A stretch of DNA of 64,000 bases from Mikania micrantha. Taxonomy: Eukaryota; Streptophyta; Magnoliopsida; Asterales; Asteraceae. The stretch covers positions 121,955,404 to 122,019,403 of the forward strand of contig CM018691.1 of NCBI GenBank assembly GCA_009363875.1. Direction: 5' to 3'. The position numbers and the translations under genes are program-made. The notes below the pieces were generated by a model that was not told the DNA's origin, did not search any database, and saw only the letters and a list, made by a program, of their open reading frames with translations. This document shows, piece after piece, positions 35,795-47,638 of the stretch (the stretch's first letter is position 1; each line of letters opens with the position of its first letter).

Positions 35795-36051
35795 TTTGGC
35801 TCTTGATTCTGCTCGATTTCCAATCCAAATCATCATATCTTTGATTGTTCGTTCGAGATCTGCAAAAACATTAAGCTTTTTGTCCTAAAAGTTACTGTTT
35901 CATTGCAAATCCGTGGATTTTTGTGGTGTTTTTGTCCAATCGTTTATCCCAATTTGTTCATTATCATCTCATGATGTTCTGTACCAAATTTGGTACTTAG
36001 ATCTGGTCGAAATCTCAAGTTATCACGATTTTTGTTGCAAAAACCCTCAGA

Positions 36052-36336
36052 TTGGCCGAATGTCCATGGCGGCCGAATAGTTTCAGCCGAATAAGCCTCA
36101 TTCGCCGAATAGCCACATTCGGCTGTCTCATTCGCCGAATAGCTCCATTCGATCAAGTCATTCGGCAAATAGCCCTCATTCGAACTCTCATTCGGCGAAT
36201 AGCTTCATTCGACCCTTTCATTCGCCGAATAGGTTCATTCTCTCTTCTCATTCGCCAGACAGTCATACTCAGCCTCTCATTCGCCAAGTCTATCACATTC
36301 GGCCCCCAACATTCGCCCTAAAGATCTTCATTCGGC
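36052..36336 (+). repeat. Palindrome-rich leader of the copia element
   Basis: About a dozen and a half variants of cattcgccgaata and cattcggcgaatag are packed into 280 bp of the untranslated leader just before gag. They are the same word family as in the LTR and in the spacer after pol. They may fold as RNA hairpins. The gag start codon follows about 50 bp later. Confidence 0.75.
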
Positions 36337-36386
36337 CATCAGTCTGAAAAATTTTCTAAGTGTTGAATCTTGTTGTTCTTGATTCT

Positions 36387-39300
36387 ATGGAGGATTTAGC
36401 ATTGATGGCGAACCAGAATCATCGTATTCAGACTTTGTTACTGACTGAGACTGAGACTGGAAACTCTAATAAAGCTCCAAAGTTGTTATCCTTAGACGAT
36501 TATCCACACTGGAAGTATCGGTTTGAGATTCATATCAATGGGGTGGATACAAACTTATGGATGATGATCGAGGGAGGTTATCTGAGACCTCTGAATGAAG
36601 ATGGAACTCCTATGCTAGTCACACGGATGACTGAGCCTCAGAGGAAGCTGTATGATTATGAGAAGAAAGCCTATGCTATTCTATCCCAGTCCATTGCCAC
36701 TGATATTTTCCATCAGTTTAGACAGTTTACCTCTGCAAAGCTACTATGGGATGCAATGCAACAAAGATATGAGGGTAATGATGCTTTGAAGAGCATCAAG
36801 TCAAAGGCATTGAGAAAGGAATTCAATAGTTTCATGTATGTGGGAAATGAGTCACTGGATGAGTTGATTGCAAGATTTTATCATCTTTTGAGTGAGTTAT
36901 TTAATCATGAAGTCAAGACAACTACTCAGGAAAAGATCCAGTGTTTGGCAGATGCTCTACCTCCAAAGTGGGAGTCATTTTTAATGGTCCTCAAGCAGAA
37001 TCAGATGTTGGCTCATATGGACATAAATGATTTCATTCAGAAGCTGAAAGAGCAAGAGATAGAGAACAAGTGGAAGGCCAAGAGAGTTGCCCAAGTCCAG
37101 GACCCATCGTTGTATTATTCTACTCCTACAGTTGAGAAATCATCTTCTCATGCTCCATTGAAGACAGCTTTTGTTTCTCAGACTACTGAAGCTCCATCAT
37201 CTACTCAGATTCATTTTAGTCAATCATCCTCTTCATCAAATTCTCAAAAAGAACCTCATCAGCCTGTAACCAGTTTGAAGATAGAAAATTTTGATAAAGT
37301 GACTGTGGAGATTGCCAAGGAGCACATGGGACTGTTATATACTCTAGTCAGTTCTTATGATGGTTTAGTAGCAGGACAGATTGGCAATCCTTATCTGACT
37401 AATGATGATTACTCTCAGATAGATTCAGATGACATGGATAGGATTGATATTATGTGGGCTTTGGCTAGTGCTGTCAGAAGAGCAAAAGAGTTTGTGAAGA
37501 GAACTAGAAAAGACATCAACTTGAACAAAGATTCAAAGTTTGGATTTGATATGGCTTCTGTGTCACACCCCCAATTTTCAACTAACGGAATCATACCGTT
37601 TGGGAACGTGACAAACCAGGATCTCAGATCATTAGACATAACGAAGACCTCTATATGAATTTCAAAACATACGTTGGTCTTAAAATATAACATCAGAGTT
37701 TTCAAAGTTTTGCGGAAGCGTTTAAAAAACAATAATAGTTGTAATATAACAATTACAAAACAAAATACTCAAATGTTCAAATTCAAATATCCAAAATGTT
37801 TAAAATGCATGCGACTCTATCTCCTAGTCCATGCCAGTCTTTAATGCGCGCCTTAGCGTCCTGAGAAAACATGTAAATCAAGTCAACACAATGGTTGGTG
37901 CATAACACAGGTTTTAAGCATTTACAATGTTTAAAACAACAGTTTGAATATCAAGTTGTAGATAACATAATCACACATGCACAGTCATGATAGCTAGTCA
38001 TATAAACTATTTACATAAGTGGTCGACACCGAAGCTGACGAATTGCCATGCTATAGCATGTTTTTGCCTTGCCACTATTGTCTAGCACAACAATAGTAAA
38101 ATGTGTTTGGTCAGTCAAACACCTGCGTAGATCCCATCTACCAGGTGAGGTTTGTCAAACCTAATAGATCTATTTCCAACTACCACGCTTTGCACTACGG
38201 CAAACTAAACGGTTCGAGGTGTGTAAGGACTTTCAATTGCTATGTTGTCACATAATGTAAACATCTAACTCATGCAAGTGATATGTATCTAAAAATAATT
38301 TGTTGCACATGTTTTCTCCCCCGAAACAGTTTAAAATAAGAAAGGGGCTGTGTACGCACCTTTGTTTTTAGCAGAATGATCAAATACTTGTGAACTTGCG
38401 TAGAAATCCTCTACGAAGAATCTGTCGTTTAAACAATAACCAAAAGTTATTCGGAATGTCGTTTGTGCTTGAAATTACATACGTGTTAACACACGTATGC
38501 TAAAGTGTTGGAAATGTGCATACGTAAATACGCATGCTCTTGAAATCTTTTAAATAAAATCCTATACGATTTTATTTAATTAAACGTAGTTATACGCGAT
38601 TTCGTTTTCAGATTAAAATATGAATTTTATTATTCAAATACGTTAGGAATTAAATTCTGGTTCTAACGCACTTCGAACGAGTAGAATTGGATTTAAAATG
38701 AAGAAGTTATGGCTTAATTTCTAAAATAACCCAAAATATCAAAATGGGTGGGGGCCGGGTTCGAACCCGTGACCTCCCTCCCATGTTTCACCTTCCTTAC
38801 CATCTCCTCTACTTCTCATTTAGTTAACAAAATCCATTTCAAATTGTTTTAACCCAAACTAATCGGGTTCCCCTTTGATATTCCTTAACCGAAGCTTTCA
38901 ACACCCAATTAACCACGAATTCGAACCTGATCAAACCTAAAACCATAGGGTTTATGTTTCAACACTCAAACCGTACCTAAGTGCTATTTCAATTCCATGA
39001 ATCATTAACTCAAAGCCTTCGAATAAGATAGATAAAGTTTTTGAACATGCATATCCATCTAGACATTCAATTAGATCGAATCTGCTTATTTTAAACCTAA
39101 AAATCATATGGTTTATATTTGATGTGATATTTAGAACTTATCAGTAATGTTTAATTTGAGTATCATACACTATTAACCCGAATTCCCCAATTTGTTTAAA
39201 CTTAAGAACCCTATAATTCGAATTCAATTACTTCGATGTTTCTAAACAAAATTGATATAGAATTCTGCTTAATCGAACCTGTCTGAAGCTATGTATACCA

Positions 39301-42214
39301 TTTAATTTGATTCTAATTCACATTTTCTAAAAATCCCCCAACTTCGTTCTTATTACAAGCCCTAGAACTTGAATTCAATCAATTCGATGTTACTCAACAA
39401 AATTGATACATGGTTTAGTTTAATCGAACCCTTCTGAAACTATTGGTGGAGTTTAATTCGATTTTAAAGCTCATTTGATTAAAAACCCCCAAAACCGATT
39501 CTTAGATGAACCCTAATTATCGTTCATGAACAATTCGATATTGGAACCCCGAATTAACATAGGGTTAAGCTTAATCGGTTGTTTTAGAAGGTATATGATC
39601 AATCACTAACCTGTTTTGATATCGAATTGATGTAGAACGACTTTGAGCCCTAGATTCGGCAACCCTTTGATCGAAATCCTTCTTCCCGAACTTCTGAAAT
39701 CGAATTGTGGTATGTAAAAGGTTCTAAGTGTGCCGATATATGATTCTAGAAGTTCAATTGTGAAGAATAATGTCGAATTATATGGTTTTGATTGTGAGGA
39801 CTACGGTTTCAATAACTTGAAACGGTTTTTCTTATAATCCGATGATTGATGCTCCCATAACGTCTAATACCTATTAATCATCATTAATGTGATGATTTAA
39901 ATCCATAAATTTCAGTTATAACTTGGTTTCAATGAGACATTCGAACCCAATTTGATAACCCTCACGAATTTTGACTTTTAAATGTCAAAATAGCTTATTT
40001 AACCTTTTTACAATTCAAATTCTTGTAAACTAATTACTTTATAACAGTTTTAGATACATTTTAACCCTTATAAATTATTCTGGATCAATAACTTAACATT
40101 TTGATTAACAAAGTTGAGCCGAAAATCCCGAATTGTCACTAATCGGGTCCTTTAACTCATTGTTGGGCTAAATTAACCCAATTGGGCTTCTCAAATATAA
40201 TTGGGCCTATCCTGAACTCATTGGGCCTATCTTAGCCTTGTTGGGCCTACCTTGGGCCTACTTTGGCCTTGTTTGGCCTACTTGGGCCTTAATGGGCCTT
40301 CCTTGTTTTCCTTGAGCCTAAATTGATCTTATTGGGCCTACTAGCCTTTGTTGGACCTTCCTATACTTCAGTGGGCCTAATTTGTCTTGTTGGGCCTGTG
40401 ATCTCACTGTTTTTCAGCTAGTGAAGTTAATCCAAAAAGTCGGATTGTCACATTCTGTCACTTGCTACAATTGTGGAGAGAAGGGTCACTTTGCTAGACA
40501 GTGCAAGCATCCTAAGAAAGATGGAAACAAGAATACTTTTCAGCATCAAAAGTCTTCTACAGCTAATCCAGAGAGAAGACTTGTTCCTATTGATTCTCCT
40601 ATTCAGACCAGTTCTTCAAACACAGGCAAAGCTTTGATGGTTCAGCAGGATGAAGGTGAAAATTGGGATTTCAGATTTAATTCTGAACAGGGGGGCCAAG
40701 ATCAAGCTTGTGTTGCTGAGATCCAGAAGATGGATGATCAACTTGAGGAGAGTAATGTTGAAAGAGCACAGATCAAGATAAAAGAAACATCTGGATCAGA
40801 GTCTGAGAGCTTGACTGATTCTGACACTCAATCTGATTCTGAGGCTGATATTGAAGAATCTCCTACTCAATTTGCATTGATGGTAAACTCATCTGCTACT
40901 CCTGCTGCAACATCACAATTTGAGCAGGTATCTGATGATTGTTCATCTTCTGATTCTAACTGTTTTAATTGTGTTGATCTTAAAAGCAAGGTTCTTTCCT
41001 ATCAGAATCACAATGCTGCTTTGATCAGTGATCTCAACCAATGTATTGATGCTAACAAAGTTTTAAAAGCTAATGAAAAAGATTTTCAAGCTAAAATTGA
41101 ACTTTTAAACAGACAACTTCATGAGGCTGAGATTGCTGTTCTAAACAAGCAAGATGCTATTACTTCTTATCTCAATACCATTAATGAGATAAAGAAGAAG
41201 TTATCCATAGTCGAATGTGACTATGAGACCCTGGGTCAAAAGCTCAAGAGCTATGAAAGCGCATCATATATCATTGAGCACATGATCAGTAAGGGTACTG
41301 ATCAAAAGGGTAAGGGAAAGGAGAATTATCAGCATTGTCCTCCACCATTCTTAAACAGCTTTGTCAATTCACCTAATGACAAAGATGTTAAAGATTTTCA
41401 AGTCAAAACTCCATTAGTAATTGATCCAATTGGGATGGTTACTGATGAGGGTTCCTCCTTAACAGAGGAATCTCTTGTGGATGGGACTGTTGAAGATTGG
41501 GTTTCAGATTCTGAGGATGAATCTGACGATTCATCTGATAGTATTATTGCTCAGAATCAACCTTCTGCTGTCATGAAAGCTGACCCAATCTCTTCTTCAA
41601 AGATTTATCAAGCCTTAAGGTTTGTGAAAGCTTCAACAGAAAATGAAGCTTGTGTGTCGAACAAGTTTGACAATCTTGTTCCAAATGGTAAAAAGGGTTT
41701 AGGTTTTAATCAGAAAATGCCTAAAACAAATGTTTTTAAACCAAAAAGGCCTTCTTTTTCTGAATTAAAACATTTTCACAAAAAGGGTGAGAGAGTTTGT
41801 TTTGAGTGTGGTGCACCTGGGCACATTGTTAGATCTTGCCCACAGTTGCTTAGACCAAAGGTTGCACCACCCAGACAACCAAGTAAAGTTTTTGTCAAAC
41901 CTGTCAAATTTCATCCTGAGTCTATCCTGATAAAACCCAAACAATCAAATCAGGTTAAATCTGTGGACAAGGGTAAAGGGAAACTGATTAACTCGAATGT
42001 TCTCAAAACTGTTAATGTTGATCAATCTAAATCATCATCCATTTATCTGAAAAATTCTTTCTGTAAAAATGCAATCTGGAAAGTAAAGTCTGAGACCACA
42101 GTTTCACCCACTTCAGACAAGGCTGTTCCAGATGGCAAATGGATTGATGTTATGATCCGAGACTCATTGGGTCAACCCAAGACTATCAAGGCTTGGGTTC
42201 CCAAATTGAACTAA
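36387..42214 (+). pseudogene. gag: Copia gag, long form with two zinc knuckles, split by a solo LTR
   Basis: The ATG at 36387 (MEDLALMANQNHR) starts the frame. The first part (36387-37560) holds the copia gag (UBN2-like) domain: LSLDDYPHWKYRFEIHI, LLWDAMQQRYEG and DELIARFYHLLSEL. A 2892-bp solo LTR (37561-40452) plus the TTCTG duplication interrupts it. Across the insertion the reading frame is preserved. The second part (40458-42214) opens with CYNCGEKGHFARQC (40463-40504), then an acidic and coiled-coil region (LSIVECDYETLGQKLKSYES), a second knuckle CFECGAPGHIVRSC (41798-41839) and a basic tail ending VPKLN at TAA 42212-42214. Before the insertion it would have encoded about 976 residues, long for a copia Gag. 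Apart from the insertion no stop interrupts it, so gag was intact when the LTR arrived. Confidence 0.88.
37561..40452 (-). mobile_element. Solo LTR, Tekay-type, minus strand, inside copia gag (2892 bp)
   Basis: Perfect target duplication TTCTG (37556-37560, 40453-40457). On the minus strand it begins TGTGACAATCC and ends GGGGGTGTGACA. A donor-like AAAG/GTGCGTAC (38361-38353) and an acceptor-like TTTTCTCAG (37869-37861) give the LTR intron module in a diverged form. Close to its start (plus 40190-40410) there are nine TGGGCC words within 250 bp, a site II-like array, followed on the minus strand by a TATA-like TTATATTTGAG. It is clearly different in sequence from the 377-3275 family. Confidence 0.88.
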
Positions 42215-45200
42215 CTGTTTCATATATGTGCAGGTTGCCCCAATAGCTGCTTTTAACAGCAATTGGATTGTTGATAGTGGGGCTTCTAGGCATATGACTG
42301 GTGATATTTCGCTACTCACCAAGGTTAACTCAGTTCGAGGTGGTTATCTAGCTTTTGCTGGTGATAAAGGTGGTTTCATCACGGGAGAGGGAATCTTATC
42401 AAATGGGAAAGTTTCATTTGACAAAGTCAGATATGTCAAGCAATTGGAGAATAATCTGCTTTCTGTATCACAGATCTGTGATAAAAGCTACAAAGTTCTT
42501 TTTGATGACTCCAAATGCTACATTCTAAAGCAAGATGTAGTTATTCCTGAAGATTGGATCTTGATGTCTGCCCCCAGGAAGCAAGACTTGTACGTACTCA
42601 ATATGGCCACAGCTTCAACTACATCCTCCACAGCTTCATGTTTTATGTCAAAGGCAACAGAAAAAGTTTCAATACTTTGGCATAAGAGGATGGGTCATTT
42701 GAGTCTACGTAAGATGAACCACTTGGTACACAACAATCTGGTTGAGGGGGTATGTCTGAAGAATTTCAAACTGTCTGATGTCTGTGTATCTTGCAAGAAA
42801 GGCAAGCAAGTCAAGCATTCTCACAAACCGAAGAAGTATCACTCAATCACTGTTCCACTTGAGCTGCTCCATATGGATCTTTTTGGTCCGATTAACCGCA
42901 AGAGTATTGCTGGGGATCAGTACTGTCTTGTCATCACTGATGAATATTCCAGATACTCTTGGGTTTTCTTTCTGAAGGAGAAGTTGGAAACGTTTGACTG
43001 TATTCAAGTGTTGGTTACCAAACTTGAATCTCTCTATAAGCTCAAGATTCGCATATTCAGAACCGACAATGGGGCAGAGTTCAAAAATCACAACATGGAG
43101 AACTTTTGTAATGAACGAGGTATTGTTCAACAATTTAGTGTTCCATATGTTCCCCAAATGAACGATGTTGCTGAGCGAAAGAACAGGACTTTGATTGAGG
43201 CTGCTAGGACTATGCTTGCAGATTCATCACTTCCAGTCCAATTCTGGAATGAAGCTGTAGCTAATGCTTGCTACACTCTAAATCGAGTGTTGATAGTAAA
43301 GAGACATGGGAAAACTTGCTTCGAATTACTCCATAACAGAAAGCCAAATCTTAAGTACCTTGAACCATTTGGTGCACCATGCACTATGCTTAAGAAACAT
43401 GAGCAAAGCAAGTTTAATGAAAAGGTGGAAGAAGGGTATTTTCTTGGGTACAACACTCCAAATAAAAGAGTTTATAATAGATCAACTCACAATGTGGAGG
43501 AGTGGTACCATGTTGATGTTCAGAAGTATTCCATGCCCCCACCTGGGAAGGGTCCTGATTGGATGTTCAACTATTCTGATCTGTTTGACTCCTTCAACAT
43601 GTCTCCCATGTACACTGATGAAGATGTTGCTGTTCAGATGCTGTATGATGCACAAAATGCACCTGAAGAACTAATGCAACCTTCATCTGTTTCAACTCCT
43701 ACATCACAGACAAATGATGACAGTTCAGACACAGACGACAACTCAGTTCCTCCAGCTGCCCCTGAACCAGCTGTTGACAATCTTGTACCAGGACTTGAGG
43801 ATCTGAATCTGAATAATCTTGATCCACAGGTTGAAGTTCCCGCTCACCCTGTTGGACGAATTAATCGGATTCATCCTTAAGAAAATATTATTGGAAGTCC
43901 TTTGGATGGGGTCAAGACAAGAAATCAGCTTTCTTCAGGAGGACTTGCAGACATTCTTGACTTTGCAGATGTAAACTTTTGTGCTCACTCATGTTTTATC
44001 TCCCAAGTTGAGCCACGTACTGTTGCTGAAGCTCTCAAGGAAGAGTCTTGGGTAGATGCAATGCAAGAAGAACTCCTTCAGTTCAAAAATTTAGGTGTCT
44101 GGCAATTAGTTGACAGACCAAAATGTGTGAAAGTAATTGGCACCAGATGGGTTCTTCGGTGCAAGAAGGATGATCATGTTATCATTGTGCGAAACAAGGC
44201 ACGTCTGGTTGTTCAAGGATTCAGACAAGTTGAAGGGTTGGATTATAATGAAGTATTTGCACCAGTTGCTAGACTTGAAGCCATTCGTATCTTCTTGGCT
44301 TATGCATCCTTCAAAAGGTCCAAAGTTTATCAGATGGATGTAAAAAGTGCATTTCTTCATGGTGTGATAAATGAAACAGTGTATGTCAGTCAACCTCCCG
44401 GGTTTGAGGATCCATTGCATAGAGACCAAGTCTACAAGCTAGACAAGGCCTTATATGGATTGCATCAAGCGCCGCGAGCCTGGTATGAGACATTGTCTAC
44501 TCACCTTCTGAACAACGGGTTCAGAAGAGGTGTCATTGACTGTACACTGTTCATTCGAGAAAAGGATGGTGACTTACTCTTGGTGCAAGTATATGTGGAC
44601 GACATCATCTTCGGTTCAACAAATGATGATCTGTGCAAATATTTTGAAAAGGTTATGCAAGAGAAGTTCGAGATGAGCTCAATGGGAGATATGAAATTTT
44701 TTCTGGGATTACAAGTAGATCAGTCTGAGGCAGGAATCTTCATTCATCAAACCAAATATGTTGCGGACATACTGAGCCGGTTCAGTATGTCTGATGCAAA
44801 GCCTGCTGGTACCCCACTGGCTGTCAATCACGGGATTACACCAGATGAAAAGGGGGAGTTAATTAATGCTACTTTGTACCGAGGAATGATTGGGTCTCTT
44901 ATGTATCTTACTGCTTCTTGGCCAGACATCATGTTCGCCACATGCTTGTGTGCACGGTATCAATCAAAACCAAGAGTGTCTCATCTGATCGCTGTCAAAA
45001 GGATTATGCGTTATCTGAAGGGTACTCCTGATCTTGGTTTATGGTACCCTAATGATGATAATTTTGAGCTTACTGCGTACAGTGACTCCGATTATGGTGG
45101 CTGCAAAAGAGACTTCAAGTCAACACCTGCGGGATGTCAGTTCTTTGGAACCCGATTAGTTACCTGGCAGTGCAAGAAGCAGACGTCGGTGTCTACTTCA

Positions 45201-45566
45201 ACTTGTGAAGCCGAATACATTGCTGCTGCTAGTTGTTGTTCTCAGATCATCTGGATCCAACAGCAACTCAGGGACTATGGGTTACATTTTTCTAACACTC
45301 CTATATATGTTGATAATACAGCTGCCATAGCTGTCACTAAAAATCCTGTTCAGCACTCAAAAACAAAACACATCGACATTAAATATCACTTCATACGTGA
45401 TTGTTTTGAAAAGAAATTAATCGATGTTGTTAAAATTCACACCGATCACCAGAAAGCCGATCTTTTCACAAAAGCTTTTGATAAATCCAGATTTTTATAT
45501 CTGTTATCGGCTAATGGTGTTTTCCAAAAGGATGAAGTCCTACCTTCATCTGAATCTAAAAAATGA
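42210..45566 (+). pseudogene. pol: Copia pol: protease, integrase, RT, RNase H; one nonsense codon
   Basis: The pol frame opens at 42210 (after a TGA at 42207), overlaps the gag stop by 5 nt and is in the +1 frame relative to gag. Domains: protease WIVDSGASRHMTG (42264-42302); integrase zinc region (HKRMGHLSLRKMNHL ... CVSC) and core D 42876, D 43065, E 43173 (NDVAERKNRTL); an acidic linker (43660-43830); RT with YQMDVKSAFLHG and the catalytic YVDD at 44592-44603; RNase H (AYSDSDYGGCKRD, STCEAEYIAAASC). The order integrase before RT defines Ty1-copia. A single TAA at 43878-43880, which looks like CAA to TAA, interrupts it between integrase and RT; otherwise it is intact to the stop at 45566. 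ATATGTGCAGG at 42224-42234 resembles a 3' splice site, so pol could be reached by splicing or frameshifting. Confidence 0.9.
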
Positions 45567-47638
45567 TCATCGCTTTTCTTAGATAGTTTTTGTTTTGTCT
45601 ATTTATTTTATTTCAGTTTTCTTGTCTAGTTTCTTTTCTTAATCAAAAACTCAAAAAGATTTTCTGTTTTAGGTTTTTAGGGGGAGATAGTTGAACATTG
45701 AAAAACCAAAAACATTTAAAAAAAAATTCAAAAATCCAAAAACAATTGAAAAAGTTAAAATTGAGATGGTCTGTCTTTGAAAAAGTGATACATTAATCTA
45801 TCATGATATAGAAGCTGAATTGAATGTGTAAGTTGAACACACAAGAAAATTATGATATGATGTACTGATAGGCCAACTTTACAAATGAATAAACAGATTG
45901 TGATAACTTAGAAAGTCTGATTTGTGGAATCTATTTTATAAAACCACTTAGGTGAGAAATAGTTTTTGACTCAAATCAAGCATACACCGGTCATCATGGA
46001 ATCAAATGAGGCTTCAATTAAAGAAAAACAAAAACAAGCTGGTATTAAGCTTGAAGAAAAAGAAAAGCAAGCTGGTATTAAGCTTGAAGAAAAATAAAAA
46101 CAAGCTGGTATTAAGCTTGAAGAAAAATAAATGCAAGCTGGTATTAAGCTTGAGAAATACTTGAACAAATTAAGTTCGATTCCATACACGTACCATATTG
46201 CTGGGACGAACCTAGCTGAAGCCGTCCATTTGGATAGAACAAGAAAAATACAAAAAGATAATAAATTTGAAATCTTATTGAATTTATGATGACTGGTATT
46301 AAGTTATGCAGAAATGAGTTATAAACTGATTTTGATCTTTAATGGTGAAATGAAATGGGGAACTCAATCAGAAAACATGAGTAATCATAAAGTTTGTTTG
46401 GTAGTTGTGTATTGTATGGTTTAAAATTGGACAAGTATATCAGTAATTGTATCATAAGATAAATGTGTCTAAAGATGAAACATTCAATGAAGCTGATGTG
46501 ATGTGATTAGATGTATGTATTACTTTATCAGTAGACTTCTCACAAAAACATGTGCTTATTTGTCTTTAGTTACTAGTTGTACAGTCGTAATTGTTGTTTC
46601 AGAAAAATACAAAAAGATTTTCTATTTTCAATTTTAGTTTAGATGATCATTTGTAGGTTCAGATGTCTGTCACATCTGAATCCTGAACCAACCAGACATA
46701 TCTTCATAAGACATATCTTCATAATTGTCACAATTTTGATGTTCAAAATGTAAAATCTGAAAAAGTTTGTGTTTTGGGTGTTAAAACACCTATTCGCCCG
46801 AATGAGGTTTGAAATTCTTTCATTCGGCCGAATGACTTCATTCTGCGAATGAGTCATTCGACCGAATCAATTGTGATAGAGTATATCTCATTCGGCGAAT
46901 GATGTGTGTCGAATGACTCATTCGACATTCACATTCGGCGAATGAGTTGTGACGAATGTTTCATTCGCCAATCACATTCGGTGAATGTGCCTGAAACTCA
47001 ACCGACCTTTCGCCTGTCTCATTCGGCGAATGAGCAATCATATATAAGTGTTCTATCGGCCGAAAGAGCTCATTCGACCAAAAACTCTTTCGCCGTAACC
47101 GTGTGCGCACATTTGCCCGATATACACTTTTCTTCAGTCGATCTTTTGTTCTTGATTTCCACTAACTCAGCCTCTGATAATCTTGTTCACTATCATTTCA
47201 GGTATACCAGGATCGAATATCATCAAGTTTCAACCGGGGAATCATCAAAAACCTAACCTGATTTAGGATTTTAGGGTTTTTGTAATCGCCTATTAAATAG
47301 ATGGTCAAAATGACATCTATATCACATGAGTCAAAGTTTAAACTTGTTAGTCGGTGGTTTCTGAGTATGTTGGTACAATTTTTATGGACTGATTTGAGTT
47401 TTTGATAAACCAGGGTTTGAATTTCAAAATATAGCCGAATGACGCCATTCGGCGAATGAGCACTATTCGCCAAATGAAGTTCATTCGACGAATGACTCTT
47501 TCGGCGAATGTGTTCATTCGCCAAATTACCTGTCATTCGGCATATCAGTCTGAAATAATTCTGAGTTCTGATTTTGATCTGATTTCAACATTTTAAGTTA
47601 TGTGAACTGTTCTAACATGTCTTTATATGATTTTCAGA
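45567..47638 (+). mobile_element. Spacer between copia pol and the extra ORF
   Basis: About 2 kb of noncoding sequence. It starts with a purine-rich gggggagatag near 45680 that resembles a PPT. It holds a 33-bp tandem repeat (46035-46155) inside a short ORF (45996-46097), and two fields of cattcggcgaatg-type palindromes (46793-47110 and 47428-47540). It ends in TATGATTTTCAG just before the extra ORF's ATG, a good 3' splice site, suggesting a spliced subgenomic message (inference). Confidence 0.6.
46035..46155 (+). repeat. 33-bp tandem repeat, about 3.6 copies
   Basis: Units start at 46035, 46068, 46101 and 46134 with core caagctggtattaagcttga. Being 11 codons long, the repeat gives QAGIKLEEKEK units in the short frame from the ATG at 45996. 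That frame stops at TAA 46095, inside the second unit. It could be a remnant of a coding exon or simple slippage. Confidence 0.85.

Noticed and set aside
36052..36321. Regular direct and inverted words reminiscent of a CRISPR array
   Set aside because: Plant retrotransposon leader; repeats are short, degenerate, of uneven spacing, and shared with the element's LTR.
38745..38790. B-box-like gggttcgaacccgtgac, suggesting a tRNA or SINE
   Set aside because: No cloverleaf arms or A box could be built around it, and it lies within a solo LTR. The word is self-complementary and common in plant repeats.
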